The translations under genes were made by a program, and so were the position numbers. From Mycolicibacterium boenickei (GTDB lineage Bacteria; Actinomycetota; Actinomycetes; Mycobacteriales; Mycobacteriaceae), in NCBI RefSeq assembly GCF_010731295.1, contig NZ_AP022579.1, positions 4,588,001 through 4,652,000 on the forward strand: a DNA stretch of 64,000 nt, written 5' to 3'. The first letter of the stretch is position 1. Every line of letters starts with the position of its first letter. This document shows, one piece after another, positions 31,450 to 41,921 of the stretch. The notes under the pieces are model-generated. The model saw only the letters and a list, made by a program, of their open reading frames with translations, did not search any database and was not told the DNA's origin.

Positions 31450-31494
31450 TTTGTGCACGATTTCCAGCGGCAGCCGCGGAAGATCGTGCACAAA
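31450..31494. terminator. Bidirectional hairpin between bioQ and the 2H-phosphoesterase gene
   Basis: TTTGTGCACGAT (31450-31461) and ATCGTGCACAAA (31483-31494) are perfect 12-base arms; the stem extends through TTCC/GGAA past one bulged base, and the loop holds GCGGC-A-GCCGC. It lies between two convergent gene ends (31437 and 31511). There is no long T tract, so termination is likely but not certain. Confidence 0.6.
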
Positions 31495-31510
31495 TCACAC
31501 GGTGAGCCCA

Positions 31511-32020
31511 TCAGCCGATCGGGTGTTCGAGGCGTTTGTCGCCGTCCCAATGTCGTAGTCCGGTCACCTGCCCGACGATCTCGGCGGGGCGGCCGGCCAC
31601 GCGCACCGCGGTGGCGAGCCTGGCCGGGGCCACCCGCCGGGCCAGCGTCACGTGCGGGGTCCAGTTCCTCGGTTCGGCGTGCGGCATCGGCGCCGGGTCC
31701 ATGAACGGCAGGCACAGTCGGTACACGTCGGCCTGCATCTTGAGCAGCTCGTCGGTCGGGACCAGCAGGCGTGCGAGTACCCCCGCGGATCGCCCGAAGA
31801 TCAGGGTCGCGCCGAGGCTGCACGGCAGCGGGAATCGGTCCACGAGCTCGGTCAGCACGGCATCGGCCCCGGCATCGATGTGTTGTGCGACGATCAGCGT
31901 CGCGTGGGGTCGGCCGGCCGGGGCCTGACTCGGAATATCCTTGTCGCGCAGCGTGTCCCAGATCCCGCGAACCACGGCCTCGGTATCGGGGTCGAAGACC
32001 AGCTCGACGGAGTGCACCAT
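31511..32020 (-). CDS. 2H-phosphoesterase / 2'-5' RNA ligase family protein
   Basis: A 169-residue 2H-fold protein with the two catalytic motifs HATLIV (about residue 39) and HVTLAR (about residue 123), each H-x-T. Family members hydrolyse or ligate 2'-5' linkages or cyclic phosphates. The M. tuberculosis homologue Rv1571 also follows bioD. The ATG at 32020 is one base after the bioD stop, so it is cotranscribed with biotin genes; a role in biotin synthesis is not known. Confidence 0.85.
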   Translation of the reverse strand: MVHSVELVFDPDTEAVVRGIWDTLRDKDIPSQAPAGRPHATLIVAQHIDAGADAVLTELVDRFPLPCSLGATLIFGRSAGVLARLLVPTDELLKMQADVYRLCLPFMDPAPMPHAEPRNWTPHVTLARRVAPARLATAVRVAGRPAEIVGQVTGLRHWDGDKRLEHPIG

Positions 32021-32021
32021 G

Positions 32022-32699
32022 TCAGATCAGGCCGGTCAGCCAGTCTCGGTCGAACGCGTCGGCGCACATCTTCTCGAACTCGGCCGCACTGGCGGTTCCT
32101 GCCCCCGCCGGCAGCACCGCGCGCACCGGCGCCAGTTGCGCCAGCGATTCCCGGTTGCCCGCCTCCGCCACGCCGGGGTTCTCAGGCCACGAGCCGATGA
32201 CCAGACCGGCGCAGGCGATGCCCTGCCCAGCAAGTGATTCCAGCGTCAACGCGGTGTGGTTGAGGGTCCCCAACCCGGGTGACACCACCACAAGAACGGC
32301 TGCGGACAAATCCGCCGCGAGGTCGCGAAGCGTCACACCGTCGGCCCCGAGTTCAACCAGCAGACCGCCTGCTCCTTCGACCAGGGTCAGCCCGCCGGTG
32401 ATCTCGGCGCCGCGCACGGCGTCGACCAACTCCGTCCGGGTAGGCAACGCGCACCCGGCTCGGTTGGCCGCCGCGACCGGCGCCAGCGGTTCCGGATAAC
32501 GCCATCCGCCATGCAAATTCGCCACGCCGGACAGCCGGTTCACCTCACCGAGGTCGTTGTCGCCGTCGACTGTGCCGGTCTGTACCGGTTTGCACACCGC
32601 GACGTCGAGCCCGGCAAGGCGGGCCGCGCACGCCAGCGCGGCGGTCGTCACGGTCTTCCCGACCCCGGTGTCGGTCCCGGTGACGACCAGCGTGCTCAC
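32022..32699 (-). CDS. bioD: Dethiobiotin synthetase
   Basis: BioD carboxylates DAPA to dethiobiotin with ATP. The 225-residue P-loop protein has Walker [10 protein letters not shown] (residues 8-16), CKPVQTG with catalytic Lys, and [12 protein letters not shown] at 32699 overlaps the bioF stop by four bases. Third gene of bioA-bioF-bioD. Confidence 0.96.
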   Translation of the reverse strand: MSTLVVTGTDTGVGKTVTTAALACAARLAGLDVAVCKPVQTGTVDGDNDLGEVNRLSGVANLHGGWRYPEPLAPVAAANRAGCALPTRTELVDAVRGAEITGGLTLVEGAGGLLVELGADGVTLRDLAADLSAAVLVVVSPGLGTLNHTALTLESLAGQGIACAGLVIGSWPENPGVAEAGNRESLAQLAPVRAVLPAGAGTASAAEFEKMCADAFDRDWLTGLI

Positions 32700-33844
32700 A
32701 ACCGGGCCTTCGACAGCACCTCGGTCAGCACCTGGCGGGCCAGGTCCATCTCATCGGCGGTCAGCGAGGCCCGCGCGGTCAAGCGCAGCCGCGAGGTGCC
32801 CTCCGGCACCGTCGGCGGACGGAAGCAGCCCACCCGCACGCCGCGGTCCAGGCACGCGGCAGCCGCGGCCACCGCCACCTCGGGCTCACCGAGGATCACG
32901 GAGACGACAGCAGATTCCGGCACGGTGGCATCCCCGGAGATCCTGGCGAGTTCCGCGGCATGGTCCAAGACGGCTTGCGCGCGCTGCGGTTCGGCGGTCA
33001 GTACGCGCAGGGCGGCCCACGCAGCGCCCACGGCTGCGGGCGCCAACCCGGTGTCGAAGATGAACGGACGGGCCGCGTCGATCAGATGGGCACGGATCGC
33101 TTCCGGGCCGAGCACCACGCCACCCTGGCTGCCAAGGGCCTTCGACAGCGTCGTGGTCATCACCACGTCCGGCGATCCGGCCAGGCCCGCCTCATACAGC
33201 AGGCCCTGTCCACCCGGGCCGCGCACCCCGAGCCCGTGCGCCTCGTCGACCAGCAACAGCGCACCGCGCCGACGACAGACCGCGTGAAGTTCACGCAGCG
33301 GCGCCAATGCTCCGTCGGTGCTGAACACGGATTCGGTCAGCACGACTGCGCGCTGCTCGGTGCGCGCCGAAAGGGCGGCATCCACCGCGTCGACGTCTTG
33401 GTGCGGGGTGACGGTCACCCGGGCGCGCGACAACCGGCACGCGTCGACCAGGGACGCGTGGGTGAGAGCGTCGGAGACGATTAGCGAGCCGGGACCGGAC
33501 AACGCGACGACGGCGCCGAGGTTGGCGGTGTAGCCCGAGGAGAAGACCAACGCCGACTCGGCGCCGACGAACGCCGCCAAGGCGGTTTCGAAGCCTTCGT
33601 GCAGTTCGGTGTTACCGGTGACCAGCCGAGACCCGCCGGCTCCCGCGCCCCAGGTGCGCAGCGCTTCGATGCCTCCGTCGAGCACCTCCGGGTGCTGCGA
33701 CAAGCCCAGGTAGTCGTTGGAGGCCAGGTCCAGTTCGGTGGTCACGGCGGGGCGGGTGCGCAGCTCCCGACGCAGCCCGGCCTGCCGGCGCTGCTGCTCG
33801 ACATCGGCGAGCCAGGCAAGCGGTGAAAGATCCGTGCGCGTCAC
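32696..33844 (-). CDS. bioF: 8-amino-7-oxononanoate synthase
   Basis: BioF condenses alanine with a pimeloyl thioester. The 382-residue PLP enzyme shows [12 protein letters not shown] near residue 38, [30 protein letters not shown] and the PLP lysine in [14 protein letters not shown] at 33844 follows GAGGAG at six bases; a GTG-free extension to 33895 was rejected. A BioQ box 51 bases upstream suggests an internal promoter after bioA. Confidence 0.95.
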   Translation of the reverse strand: MTRTDLSPLAWLADVEQQRRQAGLRRELRTRPAVTTELDLASNDYLGLSQHPEVLDGGIEALRTWGAGAGGSRLVTGNTELHEGFETALAAFVGAESALVFSSGYTANLGAVVALSGPGSLIVSDALTHASLVDACRLSRARVTVTPHQDVDAVDAALSARTEQRAVVLTESVFSTDGALAPLRELHAVCRRRGALLLVDEAHGLGVRGPGGQGLLYEAGLAGSPDVVMTTTLSKALGSQGGVVLGPEAIRAHLIDAARPFIFDTGLAPAAVGAAWAALRVLTAEPQRAQAVLDHAAELARISGDATVPESAVVSVILGEPEVAVAAAAACLDRGVRVGCFRPPTVPEGTSRLRLTARASLTADEMDLARQVLTEVLSKARL

Positions 33845-33870
33845 GTGGTGCTCCTCGGTGGGCCGGCCAT

Positions 33871-33908
33871 TGAACACGTCGGCGGTGCCGACCATTGAAC
33901 ACCGTTCA
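33871..33908. promoter_or_regulatory. BioQ operator upstream of bioF with an extra half-site
   Basis: TGAACACCGTTCA at 33896-33908 matches the bioB/bioQ box exactly; the first three bases of its minus-strand reading are the bioA stop codon. CCATTGAACAC is repeated at 33867-33877, giving a second half-site, and GTCGGC-GGT-GCCGAC (33878-33892) lies between them. BioQ probably controls bioFD from here. Confidence 0.78.
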
Positions 33909-35213
33909 GGTTAGTGCACGCGCAACACCGACCATGCCCGCGGTGACCTGTTCCACCTCCGCCGGTGTGCAGATGAAGGGCGGCATGGCGTAGATCAGCT
34001 TGCCGAACGGACGCAGCCAGACGCCGTGACGCAAGGCAGCCAACGTGGCCACCCGCATGTCCACCGGCTCTTTCATCTCGATCACGCCGATCGCGCCGAG
34101 CACCCGGACGTCGGCGACCCCGGGCAGCTCCCGGGCCGGCTCAAGCCCCTCCCGCAGTCCGACCTCGATCTCGGCCACCCTCGTCGGCCAGTCGCCGCTG
34201 ACCAGCAGTTCCACCGCAGCGACGCCCACCGCGCAGGCCAGCGCATTGGCCATGAACGTGGGCCCGTGCATCAGAGCGCCCGGCTCCCCCTCGCTGATCG
34301 TCCGCGCGACCTGTCGCGTGCACAGCGTGGCGGCCAGGGTGATGTAGCCACCGGTCAGCGCTTTGCCGACGCACATGATGTCGGGACTCACCCCGGCGTG
34401 CTCGGCGGCGAAAAGCTTGCCGGTGCGGCCGAATCCGGTGGCGATCTCGTCGAAGATCAACAGGACGTCGTGGCGATCGCAGATCGCGCGCAGATCCGCC
34501 AGGTAACGCGGGTCGTGAAACCGCATCCCGCCGGCGCCCTGGACGACGGGTTCCACGATGACCGCCGCGAGTTCGTCGGCACGAGCGGCCAGCTGCCGCT
34601 CGAAGGCCTCGCTGTACGCGGGCTCATAATCGGCGGGCACCGGCGGGGCGAAAATTTGCGGCACCAGAACTGAGTTTTCCCCGGCCCACAGCTCGTGCAT
34701 CCCGCCGTCGGGATCGCACACGCTCATCGGGGTGAACGTGTCGCCGTGGTAGCCGCCGCGCCAGGTCATCAGCCGGTGCTTGGAGCCCCGGCCCAGACTG
34801 CGCCAGTACTGCAGCGCCATCTTCACCGCGACCTCGACGGATACCGACCCGGAATCACTGAAGAACACGGTCTCCAGGCCGGCCGGGGTGAGCTCGACCA
34901 GCAGCTGAGCCAGCCGCGCGGCCGGTTCGTGGGTCAGACCGCCGAACATGACGTGGTTCATGGTGGCCAGCTGGTCGGTGATGGCACGGTCCAGCACCGG
35001 GTGCCCGTGTCCGTGCACCGCGGTCCACCAGGACGCCATCGCATCGATCACCTCGATGCGGGCGCCGTCGGTAGGGTCGATCACAGTCAGCCACGCGCCT
35101 TTGGCACCCACCGCCACGACCGGCGGAAGTGCGTCGGAGCCCATGGCGCTGTAGGGGTGCCAGATGTGGGCCGCGTCGATGGCATTGATCTGCGCTGGGG
35201 TCAGCTCAGCCAC
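33906..35213 (-). CDS. bioA: Adenosylmethionine-8-amino-7-oxononanoate aminotransferase
   Basis: BioA transfers the amino group of SAM to KAPA to give DAPA. The 435-residue class III aminotransferase has HPYSAMG near residue 19, [36 protein letters not shown] and the PLP lysine in [12 protein letters not shown] at 35213 lacks a ribosome site; TAGGCT lies eight bases upstream, suggesting a near-leaderless transcript. Confidence 0.95.
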   Translation of the reverse strand: MAELTPAQINAIDAAHIWHPYSAMGSDALPPVVAVGAKGAWLTVIDPTDGARIEVIDAMASWWTAVHGHGHPVLDRAITDQLATMNHVMFGGLTHEPAARLAQLLVELTPAGLETVFFSDSGSVSVEVAVKMALQYWRSLGRGSKHRLMTWRGGYHGDTFTPMSVCDPDGGMHELWAGENSVLVPQIFAPPVPADYEPAYSEAFERQLAARADELAAVIVEPVVQGAGGMRFHDPRYLADLRAICDRHDVLLIFDEIATGFGRTGKLFAAEHAGVSPDIMCVGKALTGGYITLAATLCTRQVARTISEGEPGALMHGPTFMANALACAVGVAAVELLVSGDWPTRVAEIEVGLREGLEPARELPGVADVRVLGAIGVIEMKEPVDMRVATLAALRHGVWLRPFGKLIYAMPPFICTPAEVEQVTAGMVGVARALT

Positions 35214-35236
35214 AGTCGGGCAGCCTAGCCCTTTGC

Positions 35237-35249
35237 TCACAGACTGTGA
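35237..35249. promoter_or_regulatory. Palindrome in the bioA/acyltransferase divergent promoter
   Basis: TCACAG-A-CTGTGA is a perfect 6-base inverted repeat about ten bases upstream of the predicted bioA -10 (TAGGCT, 35227-35222). It differs from the BioQ box, so another regulator may act here. Function inferred only. Confidence 0.4.
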
Positions 35250-35304
35250 CGCACGCATCCGAAATATGAGCGGTAGGCCGATGTTAGGTAAATTGGCCTC
35301 GACC

Positions 35305-37482
35305 ATGAAAACCCTTGATGCCCCCCGGACGGAGCCCGGCGCCGAATCCGGTTCCGTTTCGCGCGCTGTCATGGGTAGTCGTGCATCGGGTTTCTACCGC
35401 CACGATCTGGACGGACTACGCGGCATCGCGATCGCCCTGGTGGCGATGTTCCACATCTGGTTCGGTCGGGTTTCCGGTGGTGTCGACGTTTTCCTGGCGT
35501 TGTCCGGATTCTTCTTCGGCGGCAAGATCCTGCGGCTGGCAATCGACACGGAGGCGCCGCTGCGGCCCTTCCCCGAAGTGGTCCGGCTGATTCGGCGCCT
35601 GCTTCCCGCACTGGTCGTGGTGCTTGCCGCAGCCGCGGTGCTGACGATCCTCGTACAGCCCGAGACCCGCTGGGAAACATTTGCTGACCAAAGCCTGGCA
35701 AGCCTGGGTTACTACCAGAACTGGGAGCTGGCGAACACCGCGGCGAACTACCTCCGCGCCGGTGAGGCGGTCAGTCCGCTGCAACACATCTGGTCGATGT
35801 CGGTCCAGGGACAGTTCTATCTGGCGTTCCTGCTGGTGGTGTTCGGGTTCGCTTTCCTCGGCCGCCGGCTGTTCGGACGACACCTGCGTACCGCGTTCAT
35901 CGTCCTGCTCAGCGCGCTGACCATCGCCTCCTTCGTGTACGCGATCATCGCGCACAACACCGACCAGGCCACCGCCTACTACAACAGCTTCGCCCGCGGA
36001 TGGGAGCTGCTGATCGGGGCGCTCGCCGGGGCCCTCGTACCGGCGGTGCGCTGGCCGATGTGGCTGCGCACCCTGCTGGCCACCGTCTCGCTGGCCGCGA
36101 TCCTGACGTGCGGCTGGTGGATCGACGGAGTCAAGGAGTTTCCCGGGCCGTGGACGCTGGTGCCGGTCGGCGCCACCGTCATCTTCATCCTGACCGCCGC
36201 CAACCAGATCGACGATCCAAGCGCGGGCCAACGGTTGCCCGCGCCCAACCGGATGCTGGCGACCAAGCCTTTCGTATCGCTGGGCTCGATGGCGTACTCG
36301 CTCTATCTGTGGCACTGGCCGCTGCTGATCTTCTGGTTGTCCTACTCGGGCCACGCCCACGCCAATTTCCTCGAAGGCACGGTCATCCTGCTGATCTCGG
36401 GCGTCCTGGCTTGGCTCACGACCCGCTACATCGAGGAGCCGCTGCGCTCGCAGAAATCAAAGGGCACCGCGCAGGCCGCCTCGCAGCCTGCCGTTCCGCT
36501 GCGGGTTCGCCTGCGACGGCCGACCATCGTCCTGGGCTCCATCGTCGGCCTGCTCGGTGTCGCGCTGACGGCCACCTCGTTCACCTGGCGTGAGCATGTC
36601 ACCGTGCAGCGCGCCAACGGCAAGGAGTTGTCGGGGCTGTCGGCCCGCGACTACCCGGGAGCGCGCGCCCTGGTCGATCATGCCCGGGTGCCGAAGCTGC
36701 CGATGCGTCCCACCGTGCTCGAGGCCAAGGACGATCTGCCGGCGTCGACCACCGACGGCTGTATCAGCGATTTCGGCAACACCGACATCATCAACTGCAC
36801 ATACGGGGACAAGGACGCGGCGCGCACCATCGCGGTGGCGGGCGGGTCCCACGCAGAACACTGGATCACCGCGCTGGACCTGTTGGGTCGCCTGCACAAC
36901 TTCAAAGTGGTCACGTACCTCAAGATGGGTTGTCCGCTCACCACGGAAGAGACGCCACTGGTGATGGGCGACAACCGCCCGTATCCGAAATGCCACGAGT
37001 GGAACGAAAAGGTGATGTCCCAGCTCATCACCGATCGCCCCGAATTCGTCTTCACCACCTCGACCCGGCCGTGGAACATCAAAGACGGCGACGTGATGCC
37101 CGGCACCTACATCGGCATCTGGGACACCCTCTCCAAGAACAACATTCCGGTACTCGCGATGCGCGACACACCGTGGCTCACCCGAAACGGCGAGCCGTAC
37201 TTCCCGTACGACTGCCTGGCCAACGGCGGCGATTCCATCTCGTGCGGCATCGACCGGTCCAAGGTACTCTCCGACCACAACCCCACACTGGATTTCGTCG
37301 GAAGGTTCCCCCTGCTCAAGCCACTCGACATGAGCGACGCAGTGTGCCGCAAGGACTATTGCCGCGCAGTGGAGGGAAATGTGTTGATATACCACGATTC
37401 TCACCACATCTCCACGACCTACATGCGCACGATGACAGGTGAACTGGGCCGCCAGCTGGCGGCGGCCACCGGTTGGTGGTGA
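35305..37482 (+). CDS. Membrane acyltransferase with C-terminal SGNH domain (Rv1565c-like)
   Basis: A 725-residue protein. Residues about 30-385 are an Acyl_transf_3 domain with some ten membrane spans, opening with [20 protein letters not shown] that carries the conserved catalytic-type His. After a further span comes a periplasmic SGNH domain with GGSH (S515) and DSHH (D698, H701). Such two-domain proteins O-acylate cell-wall glycans. M. tuberculosis Rv1565c also precedes treX. The TAAATT at 35289-35294 may be its -10. treX follows after four bases. Confidence 0.88.
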   Translation: MKTLDAPRTEPGAESGSVSRAVMGSRASGFYRHDLDGLRGIAIALVAMFHIWFGRVSGGVDVFLALSGFFFGGKILRLAIDTEAPLRPFPEVVRLIRRLLPALVVVLAAAAVLTILVQPETRWETFADQSLASLGYYQNWELANTAANYLRAGEAVSPLQHIWSMSVQGQFYLAFLLVVFGFAFLGRRLFGRHLRTAFIVLLSALTIASFVYAIIAHNTDQATAYYNSFARGWELLIGALAGALVPAVRWPMWLRTLLATVSLAAILTCGWWIDGVKEFPGPWTLVPVGATVIFILTAANQIDDPSAGQRLPAPNRMLATKPFVSLGSMAYSLYLWHWPLLIFWLSYSGHAHANFLEGTVILLISGVLAWLTTRYIEEPLRSQKSKGTAQAASQPAVPLRVRLRRPTIVLGSIVGLLGVALTATSFTWREHVTVQRANGKELSGLSARDYPGARALVDHARVPKLPMRPTVLEAKDDLPASTTDGCISDFGNTDIINCTYGDKDAARTIAVAGGSHAEHWITALDLLGRLHNFKVVTYLKMGCPLTTEETPLVMGDNRPYPKCHEWNEKVMSQLITDRPEFVFTTSTRPWNIKDGDVMPGTYIGIWDTLSKNNIPVLAMRDTPWLTRNGEPYFPYDCLANGGDSISCGIDRSKVLSDHNPTLDFVGRFPLLKPLDMSDAVCRKDYCRAVEGNVLIYHDSHHISTTYMRTMTGELGRQLAAATGWW

Positions 37483-37486
37483 AGCC

Positions 37487-39652
37487 ATGCCGCCGTCCGC
37501 AGTGCCGCCGTCTTCCGTTCCCACGCCGATGTCGACCGTCTGGCCCGGCGAGCCCTACCCGCTCGGTGCGACCTATGACGGTGCGGGCACCAACTTCTCG
37601 CTGTTCTCCGAGGTCGCCGAACGGGTCGAGCTGTGCCTGATCGCCAAGGATGGCAGCGAGCACCGGATCAATCTCGAAGAGGTCGACGGCTACGTCTGGC
37701 ACGCTTATCTGCCGACGGTCACGCCGGGCCAGCGGTACGGGTACCGGGTGTACGGCCCATGGGATCCCGGCAGCGGACATCGGTGCGACCCGAGCAAACT
37801 GCTGCTGGATCCCTACGGCAAGTCGTTCCACGGCGACTTCGACTTCAGCCAGGCCCTGTTCTCCTACGACCTGACAGCTGACCCGCCCGGCACCGGCACC
37901 CCGCCCCAGGTGGACTCCCTCGGTCACACCATGACCAGCGTGGTGATCAACCCGTTCTTCCAATGGGGCTCGGACCGCGCACCCAAGACCCCGTATCACG
38001 ACACCGTGATCTACGAGGCACACGTCAAGGGCATGACCCAGACGCACCCGGGGATCCCCGAGGAACTCCGCGGCACGTACGCGGGTCTGAGCCACCCCGT
38101 GGTCATCGAGTACCTCCAGTCGCTGAACATCACCGCGATCGAACTCATGCCGGTGCACCAGTTCATGCACGACCACCGACTGCTGGACCTCGGGCTGCGA
38201 AATTACTGGGGCTACAACACAGTCGGCTTCTTCGCCCCGCATTTCCAGTACGCGGCCACCCGGCACGCCGGCGGTGCGGTGGCCGAATTCAAGACGATGG
38301 TCAAGGCGTTCCACGACGCGGGTATCGAAGTCATCCTGGACGTGGTCTACAACCACACCGCCGAAGGCAACCACCTCGGTCCGACCATCAATTTCCGCGG
38401 CATCGACAACGCCGCCTACTACCGGCTACTGGACGGACAGCCGGAGTACTACAAGGATTTCACCGGCACCGGCAACAGCCTCAATGCCCGGCACCCACAC
38501 ACGCTGCAGCTGATCATGGACTCACTGCGGTACTGGGTGCTGGAGATGCACGTCGACGGTTTCCGGTTCGACCTGGCCTCCACTCTGGCGCGCGAATTCT
38601 ATGACGTGGACCGGCTTTCGGCGTTCTTCGATCTGGTCCAGCAGGACCCCGTGGTCAGCCAGGTGAAGCTGATCGCAGAACCCTGGGATGTCGGTGAGGG
38701 CGGCTACCAGGTCGGCAACTTCCCCGGCCTGTGGACCGAGTGGAACGGCAAGTACCGCGACACCGTGCGCGACTACTGGCGCGGAGAACCCTCCACACTC
38801 GGCGAGTTCGCGTCCCGGCTCACCGGTTCCTCGGACCTCTACGAGGCCACCGGCCGCCGTCCCGGCGCCAGCATCAACTTCGTCACCTGCCACGACGGGT
38901 TCACCCTCAACGACCTGGTGTCCTACAACGAGAAGCACAACGAGGCCAACGGCGAGGACAACCGCGACGGCGAGAGCCACAACCGCTCCTGGAACTGCGG
39001 TATCGAGGGACCGACCGAAGATCCGGAGATCCTGGCGCTGCGCGCCAAGCAGATGCGCAACATCATGGGGACGCTGATGCTGTCCCAGGGCACCCCGATG
39101 ATCGCCCACGGCGACGAGATCGGTCGAACCCAGCTGGGCAACAACAACGTGTACTGCCAGGATTCCGAACTGTCCTGGATGGACTGGTCACTGCTCGAGA
39201 CCAACGCAGACCACCTGGACTTCACCCGCAAGGTGCTGGCATTCCGAAAGCGCCATCCCGCATTTCGGCGTCGCCGGTTCTTCGAGGGCAAACCGATCCG
39301 CAGCGGCGACCAGGTGCGCGACATCGCCTGGCTCACCCCGGCAGGTACCGAGATGACCCCGGAAGACTGGGGTACCGGCCTGGGCACGTGTGTCGCCGTG
39401 TTCCTCAACGGCGATTCCATCCCGGCCCCCAACGCCCGGGGTGAACGCGTCGTCGACGACACGTTCCTGTTGTGCTTCAACGCAAATGACCACGCGCAGG
39501 ATTTCGTCACCCCGAACGGCGACTACGCCGCCGAGTGGACCGGGGACCTCGACACCGCCAGCCCGACAGGCGATTCCGATCTGGTCGTGGCCGCCGGCGA
39601 GAAGATCTCCCTACAGGCCCGCTCCCTACTCGTGCTGCGCAAGACGGCCTGA
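37487..39652 (+). CDS. treX: Glycogen-debranching enzyme TreX
   Basis: TreX (GlgX type) removes alpha-1,6 branches of glycogen, supplying linear maltodextrins to TreY. The 721-residue GH13 protein has an N-terminal CBM48 (YPLGATYDGAGTNFSLFSE), DVVYNHTAEG, nucleophile D362 in DGFRFDLAS and acid E398 in IAEPWDVG, and the third Asp in FVTCHDGFTL. ATG at 37487 or 37529 are possible. First gene of treXYZ, four bases after the acyltransferase. Confidence 0.95.
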   Translation: MPPSAVPPSSVPTPMSTVWPGEPYPLGATYDGAGTNFSLFSEVAERVELCLIAKDGSEHRINLEEVDGYVWHAYLPTVTPGQRYGYRVYGPWDPGSGHRCDPSKLLLDPYGKSFHGDFDFSQALFSYDLTADPPGTGTPPQVDSLGHTMTSVVINPFFQWGSDRAPKTPYHDTVIYEAHVKGMTQTHPGIPEELRGTYAGLSHPVVIEYLQSLNITAIELMPVHQFMHDHRLLDLGLRNYWGYNTVGFFAPHFQYAATRHAGGAVAEFKTMVKAFHDAGIEVILDVVYNHTAEGNHLGPTINFRGIDNAAYYRLLDGQPEYYKDFTGTGNSLNARHPHTLQLIMDSLRYWVLEMHVDGFRFDLASTLAREFYDVDRLSAFFDLVQQDPVVSQVKLIAEPWDVGEGGYQVGNFPGLWTEWNGKYRDTVRDYWRGEPSTLGEFASRLTGSSDLYEATGRRPGASINFVTCHDGFTLNDLVSYNEKHNEANGEDNRDGESHNRSWNCGIEGPTEDPEILALRAKQMRNIMGTLMLSQGTPMIAHGDEIGRTQLGNNNVYCQDSELSWMDWSLLETNADHLDFTRKVLAFRKRHPAFRRRRFFEGKPIRSGDQVRDIAWLTPAGTEMTPEDWGTGLGTCVAVFLNGDSIPAPNARGERVVDDTFLLCFNANDHAQDFVTPNGDYAAEWTGDLDTASPTGDSDLVVAAGEKISLQARSLLVLRKTA

Positions 39653-39653
39653 C

Positions 39654-41921
39654 ATGCCGAGCCCGGTCCTGTCCACGTATCGGCTCCAGATGCGCGGGGA
39701 CTGCTGCACATTCGACGATGCGGTGAATCTGCTCGACTATCTGGACGAGCTGGGCGTCTCGCATCTGTACCTGTCCCCGATCCTGACCGCCGCGCACGGG
39801 TCCACCCACGGATACGACGTCACCGATCCCACCACGGTGTCGGCCGCTCTCGGCGGGCCGGAGGGCCTGCGGAAGCTCTCGGACGCCGCGCGGCGCCGGA
39901 ACATGGGCCTGGTTGTCGATATCGTGCCCAACCACGTCGGTGTCGCGCACGCCGAACAGAATCGGTGGTGGTGGGATCTGCTGCGGTACGGCCGGTCCTC
40001 GGCGTACGCCGACTACTTCGACATCGACTGGGAGCTCGACGGCGGCCGGATCGTGTTGCCGGTCCTGGGTTCCGACGATGACGTCGCCGATCTGGTGGTC
40101 GACGGCGACCGGCTACGAGTGGGCGATCTGACGTTCCCCGTCGCACCGGGAACCGGCAGCGGCACCGGTCGCGAGGTCCACGATCGTCAGCACTACCGCC
40201 TGACCGGCTGGCGCAACGGGATCTGCGGTTACCGTCGCTTCTTCTCGATCACGTCGCTGGCAGCGCTGCGTCAGGAGGACCGCGCCGTCTTCGACGCGAG
40301 CCACGTGGAGATCAAGCGCTGGTTCGACGAAGGCCTGGTCGACGGTCTCCGCATCGACCATCCGGACGGATTGTCCGACCCCGCAAGCTATCTGCGGTGG
40401 TTGCGGGAGATCACCGGTCCCGAAGCCTGGATCGTGGCCGAGAAGATCCTGGCCGCCGACGAGACCCTCGATGCGTCGCTGCCCGTCGACGGCACCACTG
40501 GATACGACGCGCTGCGCGAGGTCGGCGGACTGTTCATCGCCCCGTCCGGACAGGGCACACTCACCGCGTTGAGCGGGCGCCCGGAACCCGCGGCTGAGCG
40601 GGCGCTGAAGTCGGCGGCCGTCACCGACACCCTGGCCAGCGAACTGGGCCGGCTGTGCCGCGCCATCACGACCGTCACCGCGAAGCACGACTCTCAGCTT
40701 CCCGCCGCGGTTGCGGCACTGATCAGCAGGATCGGCGTATACCGCAGCGACTATCCGGCGCTCGCCGCGATCCTGCCCGTTGCGATGCAGGAGACATCGT
40801 CCGCCGCACCGGAACTCACCGATGCCCTGTCCACCGTCGCAGTGGCACTGTCCGTCAGCCCCGAGGTGGTGTCCAGGTTCAACCAGCTGTGCGGGGCCGC
40901 CACCGCAAAAGCGGTCGAGGACTGCCTGTTCTACCGCGACGCCCGACTGGTGTCCCTCAACGAGGTCGGGGGCGCACCCGAGCTGTTCGGGGTGTCGATG
41001 GCCGAGTTCCACCAGCGAGCGGCGACGCGGACGCGTGCCTGGCCGAACACGATGACCACGCTGTCGACCCACGACACCAAGCGCGGGGAGGACGTCCGCG
41101 CCCGCATCGGCCTGCTGTCCCAAGTTCCTGTGACATGGGCCGATTCGGTCGAGCGGTGGACCACCATGTCCACTCCCCCGGACCGGGACACCGCACTGTT
41201 CCTGTGGCAGAACATCTTCGGTGTCTGGCCGGCCGACGGCAACGCCACCGAGGAACTTCGAAGCCGGCTGCACGCCTACGCCGAGAAGGCGATCCGGGAG
41301 GCCGCCACCCGAACGTCCTGGCACGACCCGTCCGCGGATTTCGAAAACGGCGTGCACGGTTGGCTGGACCGGGTGCTCGACGGGCCGGTCGCCGCCGAGT
41401 TGACCGCGCTGGTGAATCAGCTTGACGCGCACGCCCGCAATGACAGCCTCGGGCAGAAACTCATCCAGCTGACCGCCCCGGGCATACCCGACGTGTATCA
41501 GGGCACCGAGACCATCGAGGACAGCCTGGTCGATCCGGACAACAGGCGCCCGGTCGACTATGCGGCGCTGCGTGAGGCGTTGGTGCGTGGTGACGACGAC
41601 AAGCTGCGGGTCACCATGACGGCGCTGGCGCTGCGCCGGGCCCGGCCGGCCACGTTCCTGGCCGGCGGCTACACCCCGATGCCTGCCCTCGGTAGCGCTG
41701 CGGCACACCTGGTGTCGTATCTGCGTGGTCAGGATGTGGTGGTGGCCGCATGCCGCTGGACCGTGGAGCTCGCCGAAACCGGCTGGGCCGAAACGACGTT
41801 GCCGCTGCCCGAAGGCCGGTGGCTGGATCTGCTCAGCGGCAGACGCTGGTCCGGCGCGGTGCCGTTGACCGACCTTCTGGCCGATTCGCCGGTGGCCCTG
41901 CTGGAGCGCACCGATGACTGA
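39654..41921 (+). CDS. treY: Maltooligosyltrehalose synthase
   Basis: TreY turns the reducing-end linkage of maltodextrin into alpha,alpha-1,1, giving maltooligosyltrehalose. The 755-residue GH13 protein has STYRLQ at its start, VDIVPNHVGV, nucleophile D235 in GLRIDHPDGL, acid E263 in IVAEKIL and STHDTKRGEDVRAR. ATG at 39654 is one base after the treX stop. The much longer reading frame beginning inside treX is a frame shadow. Confidence 0.95.
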   Translation: MPSPVLSTYRLQMRGDCCTFDDAVNLLDYLDELGVSHLYLSPILTAAHGSTHGYDVTDPTTVSAALGGPEGLRKLSDAARRRNMGLVVDIVPNHVGVAHAEQNRWWWDLLRYGRSSAYADYFDIDWELDGGRIVLPVLGSDDDVADLVVDGDRLRVGDLTFPVAPGTGSGTGREVHDRQHYRLTGWRNGICGYRRFFSITSLAALRQEDRAVFDASHVEIKRWFDEGLVDGLRIDHPDGLSDPASYLRWLREITGPEAWIVAEKILAADETLDASLPVDGTTGYDALREVGGLFIAPSGQGTLTALSGRPEPAAERALKSAAVTDTLASELGRLCRAITTVTAKHDSQLPAAVAALISRIGVYRSDYPALAAILPVAMQETSSAAPELTDALSTVAVALSVSPEVVSRFNQLCGAATAKAVEDCLFYRDARLVSLNEVGGAPELFGVSMAEFHQRAATRTRAWPNTMTTLSTHDTKRGEDVRARIGLLSQVPVTWADSVERWTTMSTPPDRDTALFLWQNIFGVWPADGNATEELRSRLHAYAEKAIREAATRTSWHDPSADFENGVHGWLDRVLDGPVAAELTALVNQLDAHARNDSLGQKLIQLTAPGIPDVYQGTETIEDSLVDPDNRRPVDYAALREALVRGDDDKLRVTMTALALRRARPATFLAGGYTPMPALGSAAAHLVSYLRGQDVVVAACRWTVELAETGWAETTLPLPEGRWLDLLSGRRWSGAVPLTDLLADSPVALLERTDD

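Noticed and set aside
39390..39653. N-terminal extension of treY into treX
   Set aside because: The extension is out-of-frame treX sequence; homologues begin at 39654 with STYRLQ close to the start.
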